A stretch of DNA of 52,617 nt from Cyanobacteriota bacterium (lineage in GTDB: Bacteria > Cyanobacteriota > Cyanobacteriia > PCC-6307 > Cyanobiaceae), in assembly GCA_026389315.1 (NCBI GenBank), contig JAPLIC010000056.1, positions 1 through 52,617 on the forward strand, given 5' to 3'. Position numbers and translations under genes: made by a program. A model generated the notes under the pieces. That model worked only from the letters and a program-made list of their open reading frames with translations, ran no database searches and was not told the DNA's origin. Shown one piece after another: positions 11,290-18,659 of this stretch (its first letter is position 1; the number at the start of each line of letters is the position of its first letter).

Positions 11290-11967
11290 ATGGGTCGATC
11301 TCCGAGATCAATGATCCTGCACCTCCCTGATTATCAACCGCTGCCAGCACCGGATCCCAAGCAGCCGCTGATCACCGTCCCGATCGCCGCCCTGCGGCCC
11401 ACCCAGCTCTGCGTTGGCCTGGCGGAGGTGAGGTCGCGACAACAGGATTTCCACCAGGAGACGGCCGCCCAGAGACTCGACTATCTGCGCCGCAAACCCG
11501 TTCCCCTGGTGCGCGGCGGCGAGGGCCAGTACTGGATGGTCGATCGCCACCACCGCCTGCGGGGCCTGATCGAGCTGGATCCCCAGGCCCTGGCCTATGG
11601 CTACATCGTGCTGGAGGTCCCCAGCCCAGACCCCCTGATGGTGCTGGCCGAACTGCAGCGCCGGGGTTGGCTTTACCTCTTCGATGGCCGCGGCCAGGGC
11701 CCCCTGGCAACCATGGCCCTGCCCGCCAGCCTCCACCAACTGCAGGACGACCCCTACCGCAGCCTGGTCTGGAAACTCAAAAAAGAGGACCACATCGCGC
11801 CGGCACCCCTGATTCCCTTCCATGAATTCCGCTGGGGCGCCTGGCTGCGGCGGCGGGCCCTGCCGCCCTTCAGCTCCGAGCGGCTCGATCCAGCCCTGCC
11901 AGCGGCACGGGCCCTGGTGCGCTCCCAGGCGGCGGCCCAGCTGGCGGGTTGGCGCGGCCGCAGCTGA
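11290..11967 (+). CDS. ParB-like nuclease-domain protein (ParBc_2 type)
   Basis: A 225-residue stand-alone protein of the ParB-like nuclease family seen in cyanobacteria and proteobacteria, not a chromosome-partition ParB: there is no helix-turn-helix dimer domain and no parA neighbour. The key segments are VPIAALRPTQLCVGLAEVRS and RQQDF near the N-terminus, then YWMVDRHHRLRGLIEL, which corresponds to the D-x-HHR core of the fold. The C-terminal half ends with the aromatic FHEFRWGAWLRRRALPPF. Biochemical role unknown. ATG 11290 has a GCAAGG immediately before it; ATG 11311 (MILHLPDYQPLP) is equally possible as the start. Confidence 0.75.
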   Translation: MGRSPRSMILHLPDYQPLPAPDPKQPLITVPIAALRPTQLCVGLAEVRSRQQDFHQETAAQRLDYLRRKPVPLVRGGEGQYWMVDRHHRLRGLIELDPQALAYGYIVLEVPSPDPLMVLAELQRRGWLYLFDGRGQGPLATMALPASLHQLQDDPYRSLVWKLKKEDHIAPAPLIPFHEFRWGAWLRRRALPPFSSERLDPALPAARALVRSQAAAQLAGWRGRS

Positions 11968-11995
11968 CTAGACAGGTAAGAGCATCCATGCGCCG

Positions 11996-12442
11996 ATGAC
12001 CCCCAAGCACCTGTTGGTTCCCACCGATGGATCCGCCCTCGCCCTCAAGGCCATGGCCGAGGCGGTGGCCTTGGCCAAGCCCCTGGAGGCCCGCATCACC
12101 GTGCTGACCGCCGAAGCGGCGGTGCCGATGCCCCTGACTGGCATCGGCCAGGGGCTGGACCCAGCCCTGTTGGACAGCCTGGTGGCCGCTCGCCACCAGG
12201 AAAGCGAGACGGCGCTGGCGGCGGCCTGCGCCTTGGCCCAGGCGGCAGGGATTCCGGTGGTTGGCGAACGGGTCAAGGACGACATCCCCCACCGGGCCAT
12301 CCTGGCGGCGGTGGGACGGCTGGGCTGCGATCTGATCGTCATGGCCTCCCATGGCCGCCGTGGCGTGGAGGGGCTGCTGCTGGGCAGCGAAACCCAGAGG
12401 GTGCTGCTGCGGGCGACGGTGCCGGTGCTGGTCGTGCGCTGA
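11996..12442 (+). CDS. Universal stress protein (UspA family)
   Basis: A small 148-residue cytoplasmic protein of the universal stress family. It starts HLLVPTDGSALALKAMAEAV, the usual first strand with its Asp. It ends with the nucleotide-binding signature ASHG-(9 residues)-GS in ASHGRRGVEGLLLGSETQRV, then VPVLVVR. The intact glycine loop suggests ATP binding, although the first glycine of the signature is Ala. It follows the ParB-like gene by 28 bp on the same strand. Confidence 0.9.
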   Translation: MTPKHLLVPTDGSALALKAMAEAVALAKPLEARITVLTAEAAVPMPLTGIGQGLDPALLDSLVAARHQESETALAAACALAQAAGIPVVGERVKDDIPHRAILAAVGRLGCDLIVMASHGRRGVEGLLLGSETQRVLLRATVPVLVVR

Positions 12443-12529
12443 AGCCGCCGCCATCAGGCGGAGATCCCCATCGTCGGGGGCCAGCCATGGCGGTTCCACC
12501 GCTGGTCAGCCCGCTCCGGCCGCGCCAAG

Positions 12530-13075
12530 ATGAATCTTGCTTTCTGTGCCGACACCGTCGCCATGGCGCGTGAACTGGACCCCTTTCGCATTCCCCGGGC
12601 GGGCCTGGAAACCATTCCCCTGGCGGGACTGGCGACCCTGCCGTTGCTGGGCGGCCAGGCCAACCTGGGCCCCCGCCAGCTGATCAGCGAAGCCACCCTG
12701 GCGGGGGTGCTGGTGTATGCGGCCTATCAGACCCTGCTCAGCGGCCTGCGCACCGAGGCGATGGTGCGGCGCGGCGAACTGGGCCGGGCTGGCCAGGTGG
12801 CCTTGATCGGTCGTTCGGTCTGGGCCTCGATGAAGGAGGGAACGGCCGTCAGCCTGGTGCTGAGCCTGGTGCTGCTGGTATGCCCATGGCTGGCGATGCC
12901 GATGACGGTCCTGGGGGTGGTGGGGTTGGGCAAGGCCTCCCTTGACCTTTTCCATGCCTTCTGGGATGGCCTCACCCCCGAACAACGGCTCCATCTCCAT
13001 GCCGCCGCCTACGAGGCCGGCGTCAACTTGAACCGGTTGGTCTCCCGCAACACCGACCCCCGGCTCGAATCCTGA
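12530..13075 (+). CDS. Hypothetical membrane protein
   Basis: No family recognised. The 181-residue product has two clear hydrophobic segments: LISEATLAGVLVYAAYQTLL (weak) and VSLVLSLVLLVCPWLAMPMTVLGVVGL (strong). It also has a conserved-looking C-terminus FHAFWDGLTPEQRLHLHAAA, and Gly- and Leu-rich composition with codon use like the neighbours, so it looks like a real gene. An in-frame ATG at 12563 (MARELDPFRIPR) is an alternative start, and neither start has a clear ribosome-binding site. The neighbours, a stress protein and a hypothetical, give no functional hint. Confidence 0.6.
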   Translation: MNLAFCADTVAMARELDPFRIPRAGLETIPLAGLATLPLLGGQANLGPRQLISEATLAGVLVYAAYQTLLSGLRTEAMVRRGELGRAGQVALIGRSVWASMKEGTAVSLVLSLVLLVCPWLAMPMTVLGVVGLGKASLDLFHAFWDGLTPEQRLHLHAAAYEAGVNLNRLVSRNTDPRLES

Positions 13076-13202
13076 GGCCGACCACCGCACTACATTTAGG
13101 CAGGCGTAGTTCCCCGCTCAAAAAGGGGTGGAAACGGGCTGGGGCAGGCCATTGACTGGCCTTGGGCACCCTATCTTTTCTTCATGCTTTTTTCGGGTAC
13201 AA

Positions 13203-13577
13203 ATGGCCGTAGTCAATCGCTGCGCGGTGGCCGTTTCGCCGCAACCACCCATGGTCGACTGGAGCCGGCCGTTTTGGACCCGGGAGGATATGGAAAGCCT
13301 GGGCGACGAGAAAAGCATTTATCTGGTGCCCACCTATGACGAAGAGGCCAGTGCCATGACCCTGCTTGAGGAGCACCATGGCGCCATCTTTGAGGCCGAA
13401 CTCGAACTTTGGTGCCTGGATCGGGCCCTCTGGCCCAGCCCCCGCGATTTCGCCATGTTCAGGCACTGGTTCCAGATCAACCTGTTCCCCTTGGTCGAAG
13501 ATCTGGGGTCTGAGGTTCTGCAGACGTACTTGATCGAACCGGGTTTCGGCGACGAGGTACGCCAGGCTCTGCCTTGA
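13203..13577 (+). CDS. Conserved hypothetical protein
   Basis: A soluble, acidic and aromatic-rich product of 124 residues starting MAVVNRCAVAVSPQPPMVDW. It contains PTYDEEASAMTLLEEHHGAI, FEAELELWCLDRALWPSPRD and FRHWFQINLFPLVEDLG. I recognise the overall look of a cyanobacterial conserved hypothetical but no domain. The transglutaminase-like gene begins 18 bp downstream on the same strand, so co-transcription is likely. A longer in-frame start at 13128 is less likely because of its poor composition. Confidence 0.7.
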   Translation: MAVVNRCAVAVSPQPPMVDWSRPFWTREDMESLGDEKSIYLVPTYDEEASAMTLLEEHHGAIFEAELELWCLDRALWPSPRDFAMFRHWFQINLFPLVEDLGSEVLQTYLIEPGFGDEVRQALP

Positions 13578-13595
13578 TCGCCCCAGCCGGCCGCC

Positions 13596-14465
13596 ATGGA
13601 CTTCCACATCGAGCATCACCTCGACTACCGCTACGACCGGCCTGTCTTTCTGGAGCCCTTTCAACTGCGGCTGCGGCCCCGCAGTGACCCGGCCCAGCGG
13701 CTGCTGCACCACAGCCTGGAGGTCAGTCCCGATCCCAGCGGACGCTGTCTGGTGCTGGAAGCCAACGGCAACGAGGCCATCGGCATCTGGTTCCAGGAAC
13801 TCACCGACCACCTCAGCTTGAGGATGGAGGCCCGGGTCGAGACGCTGCGGACCAACCCCTTCGACTGGATCATCACCCACGCGCCAACCCGCCGCCTGCC
13901 AGCCACCTACCCCCCGGAGGAGGCCGACTCCCTGGCCCCCTGCCTGGCCCCCCCGGGCCCGGACCTCAGGGGTGTGGGCCCCTGGGCCAGCCAGCTGGCC
14001 GCAGCGGTGGACCACGACACAGCCGCTTTTTTGATGCACCTGGCGGACACCATTCACCAGCAGTTCGACCACGTCGGTCGCCTCGATGGCGACCCTTTGG
14101 AACCCGCCGCCTGCTTGGCGGCACGGCGCGGCGCCTGCCGCGACACGGCCATGCTTTACGTCGCCGCCTGCCGCAGCCTGGGTTTGGCGGCCCGCTTTGT
14201 CAGCGGGTACTCGATGCATCACCCCCCCGAGGTCACCGAGCACGAACTGCATGCCTGGGCCGAGGTGTATCTGCCGGGGGCGGGCTGGCGGGGTTACGAC
14301 CCCAGCCTGGGGCTGGCGGTGGCCGATGGCCATCTGGTGCTGGCGGCGGCCCCGGACCATCGCTTGGCGGCGGCGGTGAACGGCCGTTACCGGGGCACGG
14401 GTGTGGGGTCCCAGCTGGAGTACCGGGTGGTGGTTCAAGCCTCCGCAAGTGATGCCCTGCCCTGA
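13596..14465 (+). CDS. Transglutaminase-like protease-fold protein
   Basis: A 289-residue protein of the bacterial transglutaminase-like superfamily, whose members act as amide hydrolases or cross-linkers. The N-terminal domain (IEHHLDYRYDRPVFLEPFQL, the usual beta-sandwich Bact_transglu_N beginning) is followed by the catalytic core. The triad is visible: Cys181 in RRGACRDTAMLYVAACRSLG, His219 in EHELHAWAEVYLPG, and Asp235 in GYDPSLGLAV. All three are intact, so activity is expected. No signal peptide is present, so it should be cytoplasmic. It is probably in an operon with the hypothetical protein before it. Confidence 0.88.
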   Translation: MDFHIEHHLDYRYDRPVFLEPFQLRLRPRSDPAQRLLHHSLEVSPDPSGRCLVLEANGNEAIGIWFQELTDHLSLRMEARVETLRTNPFDWIITHAPTRRLPATYPPEEADSLAPCLAPPGPDLRGVGPWASQLAAAVDHDTAAFLMHLADTIHQQFDHVGRLDGDPLEPAACLAARRGACRDTAMLYVAACRSLGLAARFVSGYSMHHPPEVTEHELHAWAEVYLPGAGWRGYDPSLGLAVADGHLVLAAAPDHRLAAAVNGRYRGTGVGSQLEYRVVVQASASDALP

Positions 14466-14491
14466 GCCCCGGGGGGCGATGCCAGGGCCCC

Positions 14492-14530
14492 GTTAGGTCG
14501 TTAGGTCGGTTGGTCGGTTGGTCGGTCGGG
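14492..14530. repeat. Degenerate 8-bp tandem repeat (GTTRGGTCG type)
   Basis: About five back-to-back copies of GTTAGGTC / GTTGGTCG lie between the transglutaminase gene and the next small gene. The unit is not a multiple of three and lies outside coding sequence. It is likely a slippage-prone array close to the promoter of the 14596 gene. Confidence 0.6.
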
Positions 14531-14595
14531 TAAACCGCCGCCACCGCTACCGACGGCAGGCGTTAACATTTTGTGACGTTTTGAGGTTGTTGTTG

Positions 14596-14793
14596 ATGAC
14601 GGTCCCATCCCTTTCCCTCAGCCGGCAATTCTCCATGGAGCTCCACGGCCGGGCCATCGACGAATGCGGCGACATCGAGGAGTTGCGCCGCGTCGCCAGA
14701 ACCCTGCTCACGGCCTGGCAACTGCAAGCAAGTATGAGCGAGCAGTACGGCGCCGAACTGCTGGGACTGCACCGCACCGGCGCCGGGCTTTGA
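14596..14793 (+). CDS. Small conserved cyanobacterial protein
   Basis: A 65-residue protein, MTVPSLSLSRQFSMELHGRA onward, predicted helical (EELRRVARTLLTAWQLQASM). No known domain; it resembles small hypothetical proteins conserved among Synechococcus-type genomes. ATG 14596 is preferred to upstream in-frame starts, which would extend into the 8-bp repeat array. Stands alone, with the 2OG-oxygenase gene 120 bp downstream. Confidence 0.65.
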   Translation: MTVPSLSLSRQFSMELHGRAIDECGDIEELRRVARTLLTAWQLQASMSEQYGAELLGLHRTGAGL

Positions 14794-14914
14794 AAAAGGC
14801 ATGAATCACCAAGGCCCCGCCAAGAGCAGGGCCTGTTGATGGCTGTCACCATCGCTGCTGGGCTTGGCCGCCTCCCCCAGCAGGCTGGAATATGGGCCCC
14901 CACCAACCCCCGCC

Positions 14915-15889
14915 ATGGCCGAGGCCATTCTTGATGTTGACCTGCTGCGCTTCGAACGGGGCGATGGCAGGGCCAGGGAGGCGGTGGTGGATGGAGTTAA
15001 GCGCAGCCTCGCCTGGGGTTTTGTTTATGCCAGCAGTGATCTCAGTGAGACGTTGCTGGATGAGGCCTACGGGCACCTGGGTTGCTTCTTTGCCCTTGGG
15101 GCTGGTGCCAAGCGCAGTTGCATCGCCCCCGGCAGCCACGGCCAAAGCGGCTATACGGGCCCGCTGGTCGAAACCGCCGCCGGCCATGCCTTGGCGGACT
15201 GGAAAGAAATGCTGAATTGGTCGCATCCACCGGCCAGCGACCACCCCCTGCGGCGCCGCTTCCCGCACCTATACCCCGAACCCCTGCTGCCGGAAGCCCT
15301 CGTACCCGGCATTACGGAGGTGTTGTTGGCGTTCCACCAGGCCATCGCCGATCTGCAGCGCCGTTTCCTGCGGGTGGTGGCCCTGGCGATGGGCTGCGAC
15401 GAAAGCTTCTTTGAGGAGATCGTCAGCGACGCCCCCACCCTCACCCGTGCCATTCACTATCCGCCCATGGCCGAAGCGCCCCCTGGCGGCCACCTCTGGG
15501 CGGCGCCCCATGGGGACATCAACCTGATCACGGCCCTGCCGCGCGCCACGGGTCCGGGTCTGGAGATGCGGGTGCGGGGCGAATGGCAGCCGGTACGGCC
15601 CCCCGCCGGGCGCGTCATCCTCAACACCGGCCTGATGCTCGAGCGCCTCAGCAATGGGTTGATGCCGGCCGGCTGGCATCGGGTGGTGGCCCCAGAAGGC
15701 AGCAGCGAAGCGCGGCTGAGCGTGGTGCAGTTCTGCCACCCTCGCCCCTGGACCGAACTGGCCCCGGTGGCGGCCTGCATCAGCGCCGCCCATCCCCAGC
15801 GCTACGCCGGCGTGCGGGCGGCGGATGCCCTGGAGGAGGTGCTTTATCGCATCAAGCTGCTGGAGCCGGGGGCCGCCAATCCGGCTTGA
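14915..15889 (+). CDS. 2-oxoglutarate/Fe(II)-dependent oxygenase (isopenicillin-N-synthase-like)
   Basis: A 324-residue member of the IPNS-like oxygenase family. The iron ligands are visible: His199 and Asp201 in [12 protein letters not shown], and His255 in [11 protein letters not shown]; the later RLSVVQF supplies the Arg that binds 2-oxoglutarate. The N-terminal DIOX_N part is seen in [15 protein letters not shown] and [10 protein letters not shown], plus [20 protein letters not shown]. Substrate unknown; relatives include ethylene-forming, gibberellin and flavonoid-type oxygenases, as well as many uncharacterised bacterial ones. [20 protein letters not shown] at 14915 is the likely start. 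The 3' end overlaps the 3' end of convergent glmU by 38 bp. Confidence 0.87.
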   Translation: MAEAILDVDLLRFERGDGRAREAVVDGVKRSLAWGFVYASSDLSETLLDEAYGHLGCFFALGAGAKRSCIAPGSHGQSGYTGPLVETAAGHALADWKEMLNWSHPPASDHPLRRRFPHLYPEPLLPEALVPGITEVLLAFHQAIADLQRRFLRVVALAMGCDESFFEEIVSDAPTLTRAIHYPPMAEAPPGGHLWAAPHGDINLITALPRATGPGLEMRVRGEWQPVRPPAGRVILNTGLMLERLSNGLMPAGWHRVVAPEGSSEARLSVVQFCHPRPWTELAPVAACISAAHPQRYAGVRAADALEEVLYRIKLLEPGAANPA

Positions 15890-17210
15890 TCTCCTGGCGG
15901 GCCCGGCCGAAGGCCAGGGCTCCCGCCGGCACGTCCTTGGTGAGGGTCGAGCCGGCCGCCACCGTGACGCCTGCGCCCAACACGATCGGAGCCACCAGCA
16001 CCGAATTGGCGCCGGTCTTGCTGTCAGAGCCGATCACGGTGCGGTGCTTGTGGACGCCATCAAAATTGGCGGTGATCGTGCCGGCGCCGATGTTGACCCG
16101 GGCGCCGACGTCGGCATCGCCGAGGTAGCTGAGGTGGTTGGCCTTGACCCCCTCGCCTAGCTGACTGTTTTTGACCTCAACGAAATTGCCGATGCGGCAG
16201 TCGGCCGCCAGGTGGGCGCCGGCCCGGAGCTGGGCGTAGGGTCCCACGGCGCAGCCGGCATCGACGCGCACCTGGCGCAACACCGAATACAGCACCTCAA
16301 CCCCTTCGCCCAGGCTGCTGGCCTCGATCAGGCAGCCCGGTCCGATCCGGCAGCCATCGGCAATCGTGTTGGCCCCCCGGAAATGGCATTGGGGTTCCAC
16401 CACCACATCGCGGCCGAAGCGGGTGGCCTCACTGAGGCTGCAGCTGGCGGGATCGGTGAAGGTGACCCCCTCCGCCATCCAATGGCGGCGCAGGCGATCC
16501 TGCAGGGCCGCCTCACACTGGGCCAATTGCAGGCGATCGTTGATGCCAGTGACCTCCGCCAGGTCGTCCACCTCCAGATGGCAGGCGGGGCTGAGCAGGG
16601 CGATGGTGTCGGTGAGGTACAGCTCGCCTTGGTCGTTGTTGGTGCGAAGGTTCGGTAAAATGGCTGCCAGCTTCTGCCAATCAAAACAATAGATTCCGGC
16701 GTTGGTGAGGGTGTTGCGGCGCTGTTCGAGACTGCAATCCCGGTGCTCGATGATGCAGCTCACCCGATCGTCCCCATCGCTGAAGACGCGGCCGTAACCC
16801 GTAGGGTCTGGAAGGCGGGCCGTCAACAGCGTCACCGCTGCCTTGCTGTGGCGATGCTTGGTCAGCAGGGCCTCCAGGGTTTCGGAGCGCAGCAACGGCA
16901 CGTCGCCGTTGAGCACCAGCAGTTCCCCCTGGAAGTCCCGCAGGGGACCCAACAACTGTTGGATGGCGTGGCCAGTGCCGTTCTGGGGGGACTGCAGCAC
17001 AAATTCCAGCCCCACATGGCCGGCCAAGGAGGCCTCCACCTTTTCTGCCTGGTGCCCCACCAGCAGGAGCCGGCGGACGGGGGCCAACGGTTCGCAACTG
17101 GTCAGCACCCTCTCCACCAGGGTCGCACCGGCAATCGGCTGCAACACCTTGGGAAGCTGGCTTTTCATGCGGGTGCCCTTTCCGGCAGCCAGCACCGCTA
17201 CGGCGAGCAT
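15852..17210 (-). CDS. glmU: Bifunctional UDP-N-acetylglucosamine pyrophosphorylase / GlcN-1-P acetyltransferase
   Basis: Makes UDP-GlcNAc for peptidoglycan and lipopolysaccharide in two steps: acetylation of glucosamine-1-phosphate, then uridylyl transfer. The 452-residue protein starts [20 protein letters not shown] with the nucleotidyltransferase loop, continues with LNGDVPLLR, and ends in the left-handed hexapeptide domain ([40 protein letters not shown] repeats, [19 protein letters not shown]). Length is normal for GlmU. ATG 17210 is chosen over a TTG 12 bp upstream. Convergent with the oxygenase gene, with overlapping ends. Confidence 0.97.
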   Translation of the reverse strand: MLAVAVLAAGKGTRMKSQLPKVLQPIAGATLVERVLTSCEPLAPVRRLLLVGHQAEKVEASLAGHVGLEFVLQSPQNGTGHAIQQLLGPLRDFQGELLVLNGDVPLLRSETLEALLTKHRHSKAAVTLLTARLPDPTGYGRVFSDGDDRVSCIIEHRDCSLEQRRNTLTNAGIYCFDWQKLAAILPNLRTNNDQGELYLTDTIALLSPACHLEVDDLAEVTGINDRLQLAQCEAALQDRLRRHWMAEGVTFTDPASCSLSEATRFGRDVVVEPQCHFRGANTIADGCRIGPGCLIEASSLGEGVEVLYSVLRQVRVDAGCAVGPYAQLRAGAHLAADCRIGNFVEVKNSQLGEGVKANHLSYLGDADVGARVNIGAGTITANFDGVHKHRTVIGSDSKTGANSVLVAPIVLGAGVTVAAGSTLTKDVPAGALAFGRARQEIKPDWRPPAPAA

Positions 17211-17350
17211 CAACAGGGCCAACAGCTGGGAGGGAATCTACTGGCGAGGCCTGGGCCCAAACCTTTGGCCATCAACCCATCGGGCGAGGAAGCCCTGGAG
17301 AAACCCACAGGCTGGGCGAGTCTGACTTGTCATGGGCCACTCAAATGCAC

Positions 17351-17485
17351 CTATTTCTCAACAGCTTCACCCTGGGTATCGCTGCTGTTTTGATGGCCGT
17401 TGATGTGTTTTTCACATGCCGAAGCCGAGGGCGCACTCAGCACAAGGCTCAACAAAAGGATCGCTGCAGCAAAGGGCCTGACCAT
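17351..17485 (-). CDS. Putative small secreted peptide
   Basis: A 44-residue product starting MVRPFAAAILLLSLVLSAPS. It has a textbook signal peptide (charged start, leucine-rich core, ASA cleavage motif) and then a short hydrophilic mature part beginning CEKHINGHQNSSDTQGEA. The cysteine directly after the ASA motif is not a standard lipobox. No family is known to me; His- and Asn-rich short peptides of this sort occur in picocyanobacteria. Upstream in-frame codons exist but are not needed, because the signal peptide begins here. Confidence 0.5.
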   Translation of the reverse strand: MVRPFAAAILLLSLVLSAPSASACEKHINGHQNSSDTQGEAVEK

Positions 17486-17927
17486 GGATCGCCATGCACG
17501 CAAGTCCAACACTAGGACCCTGGAAGCCTTGGCGATGCAGGGCCTTGTCAGGGTCCCTTCACATTGGGACAGGTGGCGCCCTTTGCGGAAGTCTCCACTG
17601 GCCACGGCGGCCTCCTGCTCACCCCTGAAGCAGGAAGCGCATGGTGCGCCAGAAAAGCTTGGGTATTTATTGCCACAACAAAACCTGGATCAATAAATGC
17701 AACTCCAATACCATTGGATAGAGCCGAGTCCATGGCTAATCATGCTCGTCCGTTGCTGGGTGAAGCTTGGGACTAGCTATTGTTAGAATTGGCTCTAGAA
17801 AAGATGGCGATCAAGTTATCGCATAAGCAAAAGATTGCTTTACACTGTCATTAAAATAATGAAGTAAAATAGAAACAATAATTGATTTATATTCTCAGGT
17901 CTGAAATTAAAAGAATCAGTTAAAAAT

Positions 17928-18266
17928 TTATTCTGTCTCAGCCCGCAGGGCCAGTCCCCGATTCAGCAAGCCCTGCCAACCTGGCCATGAGGTGCTGCAG
18001 CGATGGGCCAAGGGGCGTTGCTGGTGGAATTTGCAGCTCCAGACCTGGTCCGTGCCCAGTTCCTTGAGGCTCACCAGGGTCAGGCCCTGGCTCTCCAGCG
18101 GGCGCAGATTCCCAGGGGGACAGCTCAAGGGCCGCGAGAGAAATGGCCCCCACACCCATCGTTCTCCAGGCGCCACCAGGGCTGAAGGCTGGCGGCCGTA
18201 TCGGCGATTTGCTGGCCACGATGGCGCACAACCCTGGTGCTTCTCGATCGCGACCTTGGTCATCAA
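17928..18266 (-). CDS. Doubtful hypothetical protein
   Basis: A 112-codon frame with a plausible but unrecognised product (WVWGPFLSRPLSCPPGNLRP and LTLVSLKELGTDQVWSCKFH). It ends where the AT-rich stretch begins. It could be the tail of a decayed gene or a chance frame; a second overlapping frame on the same strand is about as long. Kept only because its composition is somewhat protein-like. Confidence 0.25.
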   Translation of the reverse strand: MMTKVAIEKHQGCAPSWPANRRYGRQPSALVAPGERWVWGPFLSRPLSCPPGNLRPLESQGLTLVSLKELGTDQVWSCKFHQQRPLAHRCSTSWPGWQGLLNRGLALRAETE

Positions 18267-18329
18267 TCACCGCTTAGCTGCCGTGACGGGCTGCCGCCAC
18301 GGGCTGCCCCGTCTGCTTGGCGCGATTGG

Positions 18330-18446
18330 CTTCCCGGAATGCTTTCCTCGACGGCCTTGCTCGACTGCTTTCCTCGACGGCCTTGCTCGATGGCCTTCCC
18401 GGACGGCCTTCTTCGACTGGGTACCTCGACTGGCTTCCTCGAAGAC
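18330..18446. repeat. Nine-copy 13-bp tandem repeat array
   Basis: Nine head-to-tail 13-bp units with consensus CTTCCTCGACGGC: CTTCCCGGAATGC, TTTCCTCGACGGC, CTTGCTCGACTGC, TTTCCTCGACGGC, CTTGCTCGATGGC, CTTCCCGGACGGC, CTTCTTCGACTGG, GTACCTCGACTGG, CTTCCTCGAAGAC. A further degenerate unit may precede it at 18317. Units 2 and 4 are identical, and units 3 and 5 differ by two bases, which suggests duplication of a 26-bp pair. The period is not a multiple of three and the array lies outside any gene. Each unit holds a TCGA-like core. Confidence 0.85.
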
Positions 18447-18659
18447 GTTTCCCAGCCAACACCTCCAACCACGCTACCGGTAGCGTCCCGTTTGGCTTGC
18501 TCCAGGAGACTGCCGGCAACCCCAGCGGCTGAACCGGGCCCAGGGCAAACGTTTGGTCGCAATGGGTCAGTTGGTCCAGCCCCAGGGGCTTTGCGGCAGC
18601 GACCCCTGCGTTTTTCTCACCTCTTGTGGCCCTCTGGCCACAACGCTTTGGTGCGGGTC

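Larger units (their letters stand above)
17211..18659. other. Gene-poor region between glmU and glgX
   Basis: About 1.4 kb with no intact recognised gene besides a possible 44-residue secreted peptide (17351-17485) and a weak open frame (17928-18266). 17780-17935 is strikingly AT-rich compared with the rest of the window. 18330-18446 is a 13-bp tandem array. A perfect inverted repeat TTGTGGCC-CTCT-GGCCACAA sits at 18624-18643, downstream of glgX. Together these look like an insertion-tolerant, repeat-bearing spot. Confidence 0.5.
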
